Positions 54,287 to 64,000 of a DNA stretch of 64,000 bases are shown here, in pieces. This DNA comes from Nannochloropsis oceanica (Eukaryota > Sar > Eustigmatophyceae > Eustigmatales > Monodopsidaceae), in the NCBI GenBank assembly GCA_004519485.1, contig CP038130.1, positions 434,001 through 498,000 on the forward strand. The letters run 5' to 3'. Numbering within the stretch: position 1 is the stretch's first letter; the number at the start of each line of letters is the position of its first letter. A model generated the notes under the pieces. It searched no databases and had not been told where the DNA came from. It saw only the letters and a list, made by a program, of their open reading frames with translations. The position numbers and the translations under genes are program-made.

Positions 54287-55297
54287 ATGGCAGTCGCATG
54301 GACATGGTCCAATATCCTGTGGCTGTCCGCCCTAGTGACGGCCACCCTCCAGTTCCTGACTTTCCTCGTCGCTTACTTGCTGCAATTTGACAAGTTGACG
54401 GACATCTCGGGCGCCTCGAACTTCGTCCTGCTAGGCTGGTTGTCCTATGCCTTGGGAGCAAACCACTACCGACGCCAGATTATAAATACCCTTCTCCTTA
54501 CGATATGGGGTGTCCGGCTAGGGTCCTATCTATTGCTGCGAGTGGTTCGGCGTGGGCACGATTCCCGGTTTGATGAAATGAGGGCCAGCTTCGCACGATT
54601 TGGTTCCTTCTTTGTTTTTCAAGCGTTTTGGGTCTTCCTGGTGACGTTGCCTATCCTTTTTTGTAATGCCACGCGGCATGATGTACATATAGGGGCGCAA
54701 GACTATGTGGGGTGGATATTGTGGAGTGTCGGATTTCTCGTTGAAATTTGGGCTGATCAAAGCAAAGACGCTTTCAACGAACAACGTCGTTCTTCTACCT
54801 CGGCTTCATGTTCCCGCGGCATCATAACCACAGGATGTTGGTCCTGGTCACGGCATCCGAATTATTGGGGTGAAATCACTCTATGGCTGGGGCTCTTCCT
54901 ATCCTGCTCCTCCTCCTTCGACGACCCCAACAACCTGCCAGGCGCCTTTCTTGCAGGCCTTCTCAGCCCCGTTTTCACTTTTGTCATTCTCATGTTCTTG
55001 TCTGGATGTCCTTTGGCCGAGCGAAAGTACAACGAGCGGCATGGTTCCGAAGCGTGGTACTTGGCATATCGCGCGCAGACCTCCCCCCTCATCCCTCTCC
55101 CTCCCTACCTCTATCGCTCCCTTCCTACTTGGGTGAAGAGTTATTTGCTGTTTGACCTAGAAATGTACAAGAATGGGTTGCCTCCCTCGACTATAGCACC
55201 TACTGGGAAGGGGAAAAGCGAGGGAGAGGTTTTGAGAGGGAGTCCGAACAAAACGACGAACCTGATAGGGGGGGCAAAGGGCCGTCCTGGAGTGTAG
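54287..55297 (+). CDS. DUF1295 / steroid-reductase-fold membrane protein
   Basis: Single exon, 336 residues, six or seven hydrophobic helices. The diagnostic part is WSRHPNYWGEITLWLGLFL near residues 187-205, followed by CPLAERKYNERHGSEAWYLA; this is the C-terminal NADPH-binding signature shared by DUF1295 proteins, steroid 5-alpha-reductases and isoprenylcysteine methyltransferases. The N-terminal helices (LQFLTFLVAYLLQFDKLTDI, then GSYLLLRVVRRGHDSRFDEM) match DUF1295, whose members act in ER lipid or sterol double-bond reduction or are uncharacterised. Reaction unknown. The 40-residue C-terminal tail is polar and basic. Confidence 0.82.
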   Translation: MAVAWTWSNILWLSALVTATLQFLTFLVAYLLQFDKLTDISGASNFVLLGWLSYALGANHYRRQIINTLLLTIWGVRLGSYLLLRVVRRGHDSRFDEMRASFARFGSFFVFQAFWVFLVTLPILFCNATRHDVHIGAQDYVGWILWSVGFLVEIWADQSKDAFNEQRRSSTSASCSRGIITTGCWSWSRHPNYWGEITLWLGLFLSCSSSFDDPNNLPGAFLAGLLSPVFTFVILMFLSGCPLAERKYNERHGSEAWYLAYRAQTSPLIPLPPYLYRSLPTWVKSYLLFDLEMYKNGLPPSTIAPTGKGKSEGEVLRGSPNKTTNLIGGAKGRPGV

Positions 55298-55812
55298 ATA
55301 TGGCGGCGCCTGCAAGGTGAATGCACACTGCAGGTACAGCAACTCTTGTGGGGAAAAATCAATGTACATAAATATTTTATTTTTTTCATAAATATACTTA
55401 TTAATACGTGTATAAATATGATCACAAATGACAATCAAATCGACTTTTTTCCCTCGGCAACGCAACCACACGTACAATCAATCGGTAAAACTCGTCATCG
55501 TCGTTCTTTCCTTCAATTCTCTTTCCCCAAAAAAGTTTTTGGGGGCGGTAATTTCGTTCACTTGTTTCCCGCTCTGCTTTGTCACACAAACAAAGTAACA
55601 AACACCAGTACACTTTCGATAACAGAGCATTAAGATCCGCCATCTCGAACTCACTACTTCTCACAAATCGCATCCCAACCTGCCTTCATCCCTCCACCTC
55701 TGCATCCCCAGCTCTCCCCTCCCCTATCCCCTTTCATTCCACTATTCAACTTCCTTGTTCTTCTTTCCACAAGGTCATTCCTCATCTCCTCGTCCTCCTT
55801 CCCTACCCTCTT
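55298..55812. other. Convergent intergenic region
   Basis: 515 bases, AT-rich at 55,360-55,420, between the stops of the DUF1295 and NDUFA13 genes. No gene seen. Confidence 0.5.
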
Positions 55813-56456
55813 CTACTTTCCCCCCCTAAATGCCGACACCGATGGCGGGATCCAAGTCACCTTGGTCTTATATACACTCTCGCCCACCTTCCAGTTCGGG
55901 ACATGCTTCATAATCTCCGCTTCCTCCACCAATGCCTTATTGTAGTTTTCGATCCAGGTCAGGTCCTCGTCTGCTTGCAACAACGGAATCAAGGCGAGTT
56001 TTTGCTCGCGTTTCTTGTCGGCCCAGAAACGACGTTCCGTGTTGGTGCGACCGACTTGGACGAAGCCGTACGCACACACCAGAATGGCCCCAGTCCATAT
56101 TGCCCAGCTTGGCGGGCCCCGGGAAGCGAGGCGGGTCTTGTAAAAAATCTAAAATGGTGGGATTTGGGGCGTGGTCAGGAATGGGGGAAGAGGTGGGAAG
56201 GAGGATGCGGGTGATGAAAGAGGGGGAAGAGAGGAAGGAGAGGCGTGGATATATACTGCAGGGATAATGGGAACGCAAGCACGGCCTGCGGTACCCATAG
56301 TGGACAGAGACGACGTGGACATAGGCAAGCCGGGAGGTGGAATGGGGGAGAGCAGGGAGAAGGGAGAGCAACAAGTCTGCTTTTTGGGCTTACCTTGGGA
56401 TATCCTCCGGGCGGAGGGACGTCTTGCACAGGCGGCCCGCCGATTGGTGTCGCCAT
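55813..56456 (-). CDS. NDUFA13: NADH dehydrogenase (complex I) subunit NDUFA13 / GRIM-19 (B16.6)
   Basis: Exons 56394-56456 and 55813-56148 join CCCAAG|gtaagc to ttttag|AT in phase 0 for 132 residues. The start PIGGPPVQDVPPPGGYPKIF is the conserved DMPPPGGY-type leader. One helix follows (PPSWAIWTGAILVCAYGFVQ), then WADKKREQKLALIPLLQADE, EAEIMKHVPNWKVGESVYKT and WIPPS, exactly the GRIM-19 order RxALLPLLQAExD, EAxIMKDVPxWKVGESV and WxPP. It is an accessory subunit of mitochondrial complex I with its helix in the inner membrane. The C-terminus is about 15 residues shorter than the human protein. Confidence 0.93.
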
Positions 56457-57215
56457 CCTGCGAGTTTGAATTGTGGGGTTGAGAGAGGGGGAGGTGTGAA
56501 AAGTAAAAAAGAGGCTGCAGTCAAGATGACATTGGTCGGCCGGACTGGCACTGAAGCTCGCGGGGCTTGCCACCAGCTCCCAGCCAGTATTCAAAAAGGA
56601 AACTACAACACGAGCTAACTAGATGTGCCGTCGATGCAGCGGAGGGCATCGTGTGTGAGTGCGGAGAGCCTGTGTGTACATGAGAGGGTGTGTTTGCTCG
56701 TGGGATGATCTGAGACGACGAGTGGAGAGGCAGGCCAGCGTGGAGAGGCAGGCGAGCATTGATTACCAAGACCACCGTCTCACAGCCCGCACACTAAGAA
56801 CCACCACGATGGCTGAGACCAAGGCGGATGTCATATGCTGGTCATGCCTGTTCAGCTTGTCCTTTTGGTTTGGATGCAGCCTCCGCGATGAGCTTGTTGT
56901 GAACGAAGGCATCATCACTCGGCCAACCCCTGTTTTTCTCCGAGTTTCACATGCCACCCCCCTTTTCCTCCCACTCCCTCCGCCTTGGTTGCTTCCACGC
57001 ACCACCGCATTGCCAAAAAATGATGGCAGGACAACCTGTTGGTATTGTGCCATCTCTGACATACATCGCCTTCCCTTTGCTCCTCATTCCACCCCTACAA
57101 ACATACAAGGGCGGGCTCCCGGGGTTTGGTGCGGCCTGTTGCTTGCGCTTGCAGCCAACACACGCTCCAACAACAACCAACAGCCACTTCACACGACTGC
57201 GACCAACCCATATCT
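56457..57215. promoter_or_regulatory. Divergent intergenic region (NDUFA13 / BIN4) with an 18-bp direct repeat
   Basis: 759 bases between divergent starts. An 18-bp unit (GTGGAGAGGCAGGCCAGC, second copy one base different) is duplicated head to tail near 56,722-56,757. Open frames here lack protein-like composition. Confidence 0.45.
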
Positions 57216-58802
57216 ATGGCGAACGACGACGATGATCCATACCTGGCTGAGCTCCTTGACCTGGTCAAAGACGACGACGTCAAGCCCAACGGGAGCAGCA
57301 GCAGCAGTGCCACCGCTTCCTCCTCCCAGTCGGCAACGAATGTTATGAAGCCCGCCTCGACCGTCGTTTCTTCGCCTAGCCAATATCATGATTCGGATAC
57401 ACATAGGGAGACGTTGAAACTTCTGTTGCAACTCAGCCCCGCGGGCGCCAACCTTCCTACGGCGGAAGACGTTCAAAAAGCCTTTCGCACACTTTACCCA
57501 CCCTTCCAAGCCCCCCAACAACTTATAAATCTGGATGACAACGATGAAAAGGTTTTTGAAGTCAGTCCTTCTACAGTATCTACAGGAGGGGCCAGGAATG
57601 AACGTACCCCCCCAATACACCTGGACGCAGTGCAAGAGGAGTTAGAGGAGCATCTGGGTGCGACGGACTTGTTTGCTTTGAGGGACGTGATTCGGACACA
57701 GGTCGATGCCTGGCACGCGGGCAAGCGCGCACTTCTGGAGATCGTGGCGGCCAAGGAACAGGAGCGGAAGAATTGGACAGAAGAGGAGGAGAAGAAAAAG
57801 GAAGCGGCGAAGCAGAAGCAGCAGCAGAGGAAGACGGAGAAGGAAGCGATGGATGTTGATGACAAGAGTGACGAGGATAAGGAGCAACTGAATGGCCTGT
57901 CACAATCTCAGCTCTCACAGTCGCAGGCCTCTCAAGATGACGTCGACATTATCGACAAGAAACGAAAACGAGGGACAGGTGTCGTAGGAGGGCGGGCCAC
58001 TCTGCCCTTACGGCTACCAAAAGCTGTTAGTGATAGCAGTACCTCCCGCTCATTCCTTGTCGAACTCGATGAGAGAGACAAGGCTCAAGACCTAACAGGG
58101 GATAGTGGAGCAGTGGGGAGAGTGCATGTGGAGAAAAAGAAGGGGATTATTCTAGATTTAAAGGGGCATCAGTATTTAGCGCATTTAAGGAGGTGTCCCA
58201 CGTTGTTGTTGGTGAGTGTGGGGGATGAAGAGGCAAAAGTAGAAGATGTTGTGGAGACATTGTGTGTGCTGACGCATCAGCATGATCAGCTAAAGGCAAT
58301 GGGGGGAAAGGTTGTGAGTAGAGCAGCAGGGGAGATCAAAGGAGAGGAAGGGGGGGAGGGAGGTGGATATGAATCGGAGCATTACCGGCCGAGTGATGAC
58401 AGTGAGAATGAAGGGAAGAAAAAGGGAGGAGGAGAGGGAGGGAGGAGAGGAGGGTGGGATGGAGGGGGAAGGACAGTTGCAAATAAGAGGAGCAGTGGCG
58501 GAGGCGGGGCGAAGAAGGGAAAGTGTAAGGGAGGGAAGGGGGGAGGTGGAGGAGGAGGAGGAGGAGGAAGTCGGAAGAGCATGGGTTCGTCATTGGGGGC
58601 CGGAAAAGGAAAGAAGGCTTCGGCGAGCAGTAAAAGGCAGGGTCCGCGGAAGGTGTCGCTGCGAGCGTTGAAGCAACAAAAGAAGGTGAAACAGCAGAAG
58701 GGGGGTGGTTATGACGACGATGATAGTGAGGACGAGGAGGAGGACGAGGAGGAGTCGTTCCAGGAGCCGGATGACGACGATGACAGTGACTGTAGCATAT
58801 AG
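57216..58802 (+). CDS. BIN4: BIN4/MIDGET-like topoisomerase VI-associated protein
   Basis: Single exon, 528 residues from ATG 57216. The conserved core lies at about residues 295-360: LVELDERDKAQDLTGDSGAV followed by GRV, then GIILDLKGHQYLAHLRRCPT and LLLVSVGDEEAKVEDVVETL. This follows plant BIN4 (also called MID), which reads D-L-S-G-D-x-G-A-V-G-R ... LDLKG ... P-x-R/T-x-x-V-V-x-x-G-x-x-E-A-K-I-E. BIN4 binds DNA and forms the plant topoisomerase VI complex needed for endoreduplication. Flanking regions are disordered: Glu/Lys coil (NWTEEEEKKKEAAKQKQQQR), SQSQLSQSQASQ, then Gly/Lys-rich DNA-binding-like tail ending in an acidic block. In-frame sequence upstream of the ATG is noncoding in appearance. 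Confidence 0.74.
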   Translation: MANDDDDPYLAELLDLVKDDDVKPNGSSSSSATASSSQSATNVMKPASTVVSSPSQYHDSDTHRETLKLLLQLSPAGANLPTAEDVQKAFRTLYPPFQAPQQLINLDDNDEKVFEVSPSTVSTGGARNERTPPIHLDAVQEELEEHLGATDLFALRDVIRTQVDAWHAGKRALLEIVAAKEQERKNWTEEEEKKKEAAKQKQQQRKTEKEAMDVDDKSDEDKEQLNGLSQSQLSQSQASQDDVDIIDKKRKRGTGVVGGRATLPLRLPKAVSDSSTSRSFLVELDERDKAQDLTGDSGAVGRVHVEKKKGIILDLKGHQYLAHLRRCPTLLLVSVGDEEAKVEDVVETLCVLTHQHDQLKAMGGKVVSRAAGEIKGEEGGEGGGYESEHYRPSDDSENEGKKKGGGEGGRRGGWDGGGRTVANKRSSGGGGAKKGKCKGGKGGGGGGGGGGSRKSMGSSLGAGKGKKASASSKRQGPRKVSLRALKQQKKVKQQKGGGYDDDDSEDEEEDEEESFQEPDDDDDSDCSI

Positions 58803-59491
58803 AAAAGCTTAAACATGCTAATGTACAATTCTTAATTATTTCCATGCCCTTACAATAAGGCGAGGAAAAACTGGAAGGAAGTTACAGTAAAAAAGCAAAG
58901 TAAAGAGGAGAGAAACAGGAGAGAAAGCAGAATCAGAAAACGAATGCGAAAGTGTTTTTTAAGAACCCAATCCAACTCAACAGTGACGACGAGCAAATGC
59001 AAAGCTGTACAAACCAAAGCCAAAAACAGACAGAAGTAATGTAACGGCGCAAGTGAAGGTGAATCACGCGATACGACGACCATGACAAGACTGAGTCACC
59101 TGTCTTCGGTCCATCAATCTGTTTTAGTACCTCTTATGTGGCGGCTCTTGGGATGTGGGCTCACCTTCCTGACCCTTCTATAATTTTATTTCGGGCTGTC
59201 GTGTCGGCTACTTCAACTCTATCTTCCTCCTCCTCCTCCTCCTCCTCCTCCTCCTCCTCCTTCTTCTTCTTCTTCTTCTTCTTCTTCTACTTCCCTTCAT
59301 TTTCACTTTCTACGGTCAGTTCTTCCAATCTCTACCAAGCGGTTCGTACATACACCCACCCAGCATCTACACGATAACCCCCCCCCCCCTCTCTCTTCGA
59401 CGCCTCCTTTCTCTTTTTCCTCCCCATCTCCACGCGCTTCGACGCACTTCAACCACCCCTCCCATCCACCCCCCCAACCCCCCTTTCCTTC
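58803..59491. other. Convergent intergenic region with microsatellite
   Basis: 689 bases between BIN4 and cystathionine gamma-lyase stops. Contains (TCC)n(TTC)n at about 59225-59290 and C-rich runs near 59380 and 59470. No gene. Confidence 0.6.
59225..59290. repeat. (TCC)n-(TTC)n microsatellite
   Basis: About twelve TCC units running directly into about nine TTC units, an interrupted pyrimidine tract in the convergent 3' region. Confidence 0.9.
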
Positions 59492-60844
59492 CTAGGCCGT
59501 CACTGCCGCGGCCTTATTCAAGGCCTGGTCCAGGTCTTCAATTAAATCAGGCAAGCTCTCAATCCCCACCGATAGCCTCACCAACGTATCATCAATGCCC
59601 AACGCCTTCCTCACTTCAGGTGGGACTGAGGCATGCGTCATGATTGCCGGGGACTCCGCCAAGGATTCAACCGCTCCCAGGCTCTCCGCCAGTATAAAGA
59701 CCTGCAATGACTCCAAGAATCTTCGGGCGTTGCTCACCTCCCCCCCAACATAAAATGTAACCATCGCCCCGGGCCCATGCTGTTGCTTCTTCGCCAGTTC
59801 AAACTGAGGGTGGGATGGAAGGCCAGGAAACAAAACCTTGGTCACTCCAGAATGTTGCCCCAAATAAGTGGCAATCGCAAGGGCATTGCGTGCAGCAGCT
59901 TCGAGGCGGACGTGGAGTGTCTTGAGGCCGCGGAGGGCCATGAAGCAATCGAAGGGGGAGGGCACGGCCCCGACTGAGTTTTGTATAAACCGCAGTTTCT
60001 CGTTCAAGTCGGGTGAGTTGGTGATAATGACTCCACCAACGACATCGGAGTGGCCGCCAATGTACTTAGTGACGCTGTGCACGACCATGTCCGCGCCGAG
60101 GTCGAGGGGGTTCTGGAAGTAGGGTGAGAGAAAGGTGTTGTCCACCACGAAGAGGGCGCCGTGCTTCTTGGCGATGGCGGCAGTGGCGGCAATATCGGAC
60201 AGTTTGAGGGTGGGATTGGTAGGAGTCTCGAGCCAAATTAGTTTGGTCTGATTTGGTCGAAAAGCTGCTTCCAGGGCGGTGGTATCGTTGAAATCCACAA
60301 AGCTGAAGTCGATGTTATAGGTGGGCTTGGCAATCTTACGGAAGTAACGCTTTTGCAAGAGTCGGGGTATGTGGGTGCATGGGTTAGACGAGCTTGCAGT
60401 TTGAAAACAGATTGACGTTAGAGATAATATGTGACCCACATGAATGAATACGAATCATCTTACTTGTGTCCCTCCATAGACGTCGTCCACAATTACTACA
60501 TGCTGCCCCGTCTCGAGCAGATGAACGACGGCTGAAGTCGCAGCCAAACCCGAGGCGAATGCCAAGGCGTGTTTACCATGCTCCACCGCGGCCATAGCCC
60601 GCTCAAATGCGCCTCGGGTTGGGTTTCCCGTCCTGCTGTACTCGAAGCCTTTCCCAAAGCTATTGGGCAGGTCCGTTCCGTACTTGGTCCCTGGGCTTGC
60701 TTGAGCAAACGTTGTAGCGAGCGAAATAGCGGGGACCACTGCACCCGTCCCAGGATCCGGCTCCTGCCCGGCGTGGATGGCAATGGTCCCAAACCCACGG
60801 AAGGGATCCGTTAAAACCTGCTTCTTTCCGTCCCCGTTGCTCAT
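59492..60844 (-). CDS. CTH: Cystathionine gamma-lyase (PLP-dependent)
   Basis: Exons 60464-60844 and 59492-60349 join GACACAA|gtaaga to gcaaaag|CG in phase 0, so the junction reads VYGGTQ/RYFRKIA like the family YGGTNRYFR; 412 residues. Cys/Met-metabolism PLP enzyme signatures are FEYSRTGNPTRGAFERAMAA, ALAFASGLAATSAVVHLL (PLP phosphate loop), FVVDNTFLSPYFQNPLDLGA, HSVTKYIGGHSDVVGGVIIT with the PLP lysine at about 222, and SLGAVESLAESPAIMTHASV. Gamma-lyase splits cystathionine to cysteine, 2-oxobutyrate and ammonia in the cytosol. The close relatives cystathionine gamma-synthase and beta-lyase cannot be fully excluded; the absence of a transit peptide and the YFR element favour gamma-lyase. 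Confidence 0.88.
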
Positions 60845-61872
60845 GTCTGGTGTGTTGTTCTACGGAAGGAGGGGAGAGATGGGAGGGAGTATTTGTAGAA
60901 AGAGCGTGCTGGCTGGTACTGCTCACTTAAACCAAAGGGTGGGAACCCGCGTAGCTACCTGCGGAGGGATCTTGAGGGAAGTATGATGCGTTGTGTTGAG
61001 TGTCTTGTTCCGAACATGTCAATTCTTTTTCCTGTAGTTTCCCACAATTTACTCCTCCCCCTATGAAATTTTGTTCTCATAGTGATCCTGAAAATCGAGA
61101 CACTGAATCTTAAATCCTCAGCGTCTCGTGCAACAGCGACATGGATGGAGGAAGGCGGGAAAAGTCACTCCAATTGTCCTTTATCGTGGAGCCCCCCCTT
61201 GAAACAGTGTCTCTTGGAGATATTGCAGCTATAGCAGTTATCCGACGGCGGTGCTCTCTGCGGAAGAGGATGCATACCACCACTTGCCTACTACACGCTT
61301 GCGATTCTTCCCCGCCGGTCTGTTCTTGCTCTCACCTCTTCATCTATTACACAGTCTCTGCACAGGACCCGTGGGTGTGGCCCGATTGGACGCGGTACAC
61401 GTTGGAAACTGCATCCTCCTGCCGCGGCACACGTCGGAAAACTGTCTGAGCCGGGCTCGCTGCCCCAGAACCTCTTCTAACTCAAGTACAAGGTGCGTCA
61501 AAGCTGCTGCCCTAAGGGTTGACCGTCGATGGTTAGCTTAAACAGGATGCAGGTGGTTAAAATTTGGGAATGGCATTTTATGATGCTTAGGGGTAAATTT
61601 TGAGGTGGCTGGTCAAGGAAGGGCTGCTCCCCTGAAGGATCGTGGCACGTACTTGCGCTTCCAGACTACGACGTACTTGCGCTTCTGGATTATTTCGGCC
61701 CCATCATGTGTACCACATGAATTTGAGCTCTATATGTGACCTACAAGCAAAGTTTAGCACCAAGGGATGCTCTTTGAGTTCTAGTTCCCACGTTCCGCCG
61801 AACACATGGACGCTCATGTCTCACCCCTCTCCTCTCTCTCCCCGCCTAACACATTCACCGCTAGATCGAACC
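60845..61872. promoter_or_regulatory. Divergent intergenic region (CTH / ZIP)
   Basis: 1.03 kb between divergent starts. A short plus frame beginning ATG at 61141 (about 100 residues) has no recognisable domain and no clear splice partners, so it is not called. A 14-bp direct repeat (CGTACTTGCGCTTC) occurs twice near 61,649 and 61,672. Confidence 0.45.
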
Positions 61873-63477
61873 ATGCCCTGGACATTATTTGTGTACACCC
61901 TAGCCATCTGGCTAGTAGGACTGGGGGGAGTGCTTGCCCCCTTATGTATGGCCTCCTATAACAAAGTGGTCCTCACACTTTGCAACAGCCTTGCGGCGGG
62001 TGTCATGCTCTCGGCCGGGTTCGTTCATTTACTCCACGACGCCGTCTCCTCCCTCGCGGGCCTGCAAACGAAAATGAACGGCTACCCCGTCAGTGAATTT
62101 GTCTGTGCCTTGTCGTTTATTTGCGTTTTCTATATCGAGACGTTGGTTTCCCCGCCGGTCAAACCGGGGGAACACCATCATCTTGATCATATTCAGGTGG
62201 ACAAGGGAACGGAGTGCTTCCCTTCTCAATGGGAATGGCAGGCAGGCCAGTCACCCAATAGAACCACGTGGACTCGCCCCAAGCAGACAGAACAGCAGCA
62301 GCGGGAGAAGCAGCAGCAAGACTCATCACCATTATTACCACTATATGGTGCTGTGTTGCCGCCATCAACGGCAACAGGGGGCTTGTCAGGACCTAACTGC
62401 TGCAGCCACAGTAGTAGTTGCAGCAAACAAATGAAAGAGACAACATCTTCGCCACAAATGCGAGCAGGCCCCGCAACCAGACTGTTGGAAGACACGGGCA
62501 ATCAGGCGGGAGCCGGAGGAGGAGGAGCAGCAGTACAAGGACACACAGGTCTGCTGGCACACATGCAGCTGACCCATTCCCATCAGGTTGACCTCGAAGG
62601 GTCTTTAACCGCGCGTGGCGACCATCAGGATCAGGAAGTGTGTACAAGAGCCGCAAGCAGTACCAAAGCGGGCCATCCCTCGTCCTCCTCTGCAGCGCAA
62701 ATGCACTCTCAAACTCATTCTTACGGCCACGGCCACGGGCACAGCCATGAGCAAGGACACAATCATAGTCATACCCACGGAGATGGTGATATGCTTGGCC
62801 TTTCTCTACATGGGCACAAGGACCTGCACACTTTCGCAGGTGCCTTATGCCTGCTTGCTGCCTTGGGCTTTCATTCTGTCATCGAGGGACTTGGGCTTGC
62901 CACGGCCACGACGCAAAATGATGCGACGCAAGTAGGGGTCTTCATCGCGATTCTGGCGCACAAAGGATTAGCAGGTGAGTGTGTAGAAAGGATTGTTCGC
63001 CACCCCCCACATATACCCCTCTCTTTTTCTCCTCTTCTCTTCTCTCCTCTTCTCTTCTCTCCTCTTCTCTTTCTCTCTTTGCTAAGCGGGCCTGACCCTC
63101 CCCGAAGACTCCTTCTCATCCTTCCGCTCCCTTTCCCCTCTCTTGTTGCCGCCTACCCCCCTATCTCTCCAGGCCTTACCCTCGGCACCACCATGCTCCT
63201 CGCCGAAGCGAGCCAGACGGAATTCCTGGGCACGGCCCTGCTCTTCTCAGTAGCTACCCCTTTAGGGGTGGGTTTAGGAGCGTTGATTTCCTCCTACTGT
63301 AAGTCAGCAGAGGCTTTGGGTCTCATGGCTGCCATCGCGGCAGGGACATTCATTCACGTGGCGGCGATTGAAATCATCCCGTCGGCGTTCCGGGACACCA
63401 GCGCCACGCATCTTGCGAAATTGGCGTCCTTGACGGTGGGTTTTTTGGCAATGTCGGCCTTGTTTCTGGTAGAGTAA
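61873..63477 (+). CDS. ZIP-family metal transporter
   Basis: Exons 61873-62974 and 63173-63477 join TAGCAG|gtgagt to tctccag|GC in phase 1, 468 residues. Eight helices: helix 1 TLFVYTLAIWLVGLGGVLAP, helix 2 with SLAAGVMLSAGFVHLLHDAV (His-rich metal path), helix 4 FHSVIEGLGLATATTQ (HS/NxxEG), helix 5 FIAILAHKGLAGLTLG (HKxxxG), and C-terminal AGTFIHVAAIEIIPSAF (HxxxxEIxP). These are the metal-binding elements of ZIP zinc/iron importers. Between helices 3 and 4 lies a variable loop of about 200 residues with Gln/Ser stretches and a His cluster (SYGHGHGHSHEQGHNHSHTH), the usual ZIP metal-sensing loop, here unusually long. It moves Zn or Fe into the cytosol; the metal is not set. Confidence 0.9.
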   Translation: MPWTLFVYTLAIWLVGLGGVLAPLCMASYNKVVLTLCNSLAAGVMLSAGFVHLLHDAVSSLAGLQTKMNGYPVSEFVCALSFICVFYIETLVSPPVKPGEHHHLDHIQVDKGTECFPSQWEWQAGQSPNRTTWTRPKQTEQQQREKQQQDSSPLLPLYGAVLPPSTATGGLSGPNCCSHSSSCSKQMKETTSSPQMRAGPATRLLEDTGNQAGAGGGGAAVQGHTGLLAHMQLTHSHQVDLEGSLTARGDHQDQEVCTRAASSTKAGHPSSSSAAQMHSQTHSYGHGHGHSHEQGHNHSHTHGDGDMLGLSLHGHKDLHTFAGALCLLAALGFHSVIEGLGLATATTQNDATQVGVFIAILAHKGLAGECVERIVRHPPHIPLSFSPLLFSPLLFSPLLFLSLLSGPDPPRRLLLILPLPFPSLVAAYPPISPGLTLGTTMLLAEASQTEFLGTALLFSVATPLGVGLGALISSYCKSAEALGLMAAIAAGTFIHVAAIEIIPSAFRDTSATHLAKLASLTVGFLAMSALFLVE

Positions 63478-64000
63478 GTACCGGTGATTAGAAAGGAGAC
63501 GGAGCAAAAAATTAGCCTGTCCTTCCATTCTCGGTATTTGCATTTGGTCACGTGAATATGAGGAGACGAGAGGGAGGAAAAAACATGTTGGAATAAAGAA
63601 CGCTGAGAGACTTGTCAGTAAGAGGTGTCCAACTGCCTGCTTTTGTCGTAGAGGGAAGCCCCTCTACCCTCCCTTTTTAAGGACGAGATGTATTCATCTT
63701 AGTTTGAGAGAGAGTAAATAGAATACAACGAGAGCATTGGTCAGGCGAAGCGAAAGACTCCCTTGTCCGACGAGGACGTTTTGAGAACACACACATCCTT
63801 TCCCTGGTCAAGAAGGAAAAGTGCTGAATCGAGGGGAAGCAGGTCTACTTATTGTAAAGATATGAAAGCTCCCCGATCATGGATAGACAGTGCCTGGACA
63901 TAGAGGGGAACGCACGCAAGCGAGTAAACAGACACAGAATGGGTGAGTAATTTGACAGTATTCAAACATATACAAAGACACGGAGTGGGAAAATGTCTTT
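63478..64000. other. Downstream flank, no supported gene
   Basis: 523 bases after the ZIP stop to the window edge. AT-rich 3' flank; nothing recognised. Confidence 0.5.

Noticed and set aside
61141-61541. Small plus-strand gene upstream of ZIP
   Set aside because: About 100 codons with no recognisable domain, low-quality composition and no clear splice partners.
61642-61872. N-terminal extension of the ZIP frame
   Set aside because: Begins from a non-ATG codon and adds Cys/Ser-rich sequence before helix 1; ATG 61873 gives the canonical ZIP start.
62975-63172. Reading the ZIP gene as intronless
   Set aside because: The open segment splits the conserved HKxxxG(L)TLG helix and has strong gtgagt and tctccag splice sites.

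Overview
The window is nuclear DNA of a compact, intron-containing protist genome. The best fit is a photosynthetic stramenopile, plausibly a eustigmatophyte such as Nannochloropsis; that is inference. Support: most introns are short GT-AG introns, many with a (CCCT)n tract before the 3' splice site, and several proteins open with a signal-peptide-like helix followed by a short motif around a Phe (GGPP synthase, BolA, SOUL protein, PPR protein), the bipartite targeting style of red-lineage secondary plastids. Genes lie on both strands 0.3-1.6 kb apart. I saw no rRNA, tRNA, CRISPR or bacterial-style operon. Exon joins below were deduced by hand from splice signals, reading phase and conserved protein sequence.

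Layout. 1-860: 5' exons of a protein kinase leaving the left edge. 2.7-5.6 kb: an accessory-looking stretch with the C-terminal zinc-finger/RuvC end of a Fanzor/TnpB-like nuclease, an eroded alpha/beta-hydrolase gene and a PQ-loop membrane protein. 5.7-14.7 kb: HspBP1/Fes1 exchange factor, serine carboxypeptidase, plastid DUF2358-SOUL protein, plastid BolA, tail-anchored PX protein. 16.3-25.8 kb: Vti1-type SNARE with two alternative last exons, TFIIF-alpha-like protein, bromodomain protein, organellar PPR protein. 26.6-34.0 kb: one 2,337-residue type I surface protein built of about 15 PPC-like repeats. 35.3-45.9 kb: DCP2, TRAP-alpha, an ATP-grasp ligase, a Qa-SNARE ending in a CaaX box, plastid GGPP synthase. 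46.5-63.5 kb: complex III subunit QCR7, cationic amino acid transporter, exosome cofactor MPP6, sphingomyelinase-like EEP phosphodiesterase, DUF1295 protein, complex I subunit NDUFA13/GRIM-19, BIN4-like topoisomerase VI partner, cystathionine gamma-lyase, ZIP metal transporter.

Most genes are unlinked housekeeping functions. Shared themes are membrane traffic (Vti1, Qa-SNARE, PX protein, TRAP-alpha), RNA metabolism (DCP2, MPP6, PPR) and the respiratory chain (QCR7, NDUFA13). The most notable observations are the duplicated, apparently mutually exclusive SNARE exons, the Qa-SNARE whose membrane anchor is replaced by a CaaX box, the giant PPC-repeat ectodomain, the Fanzor remnant, and a 30-bp tandem duplication that by itself forms a perfect GT-AG unit.
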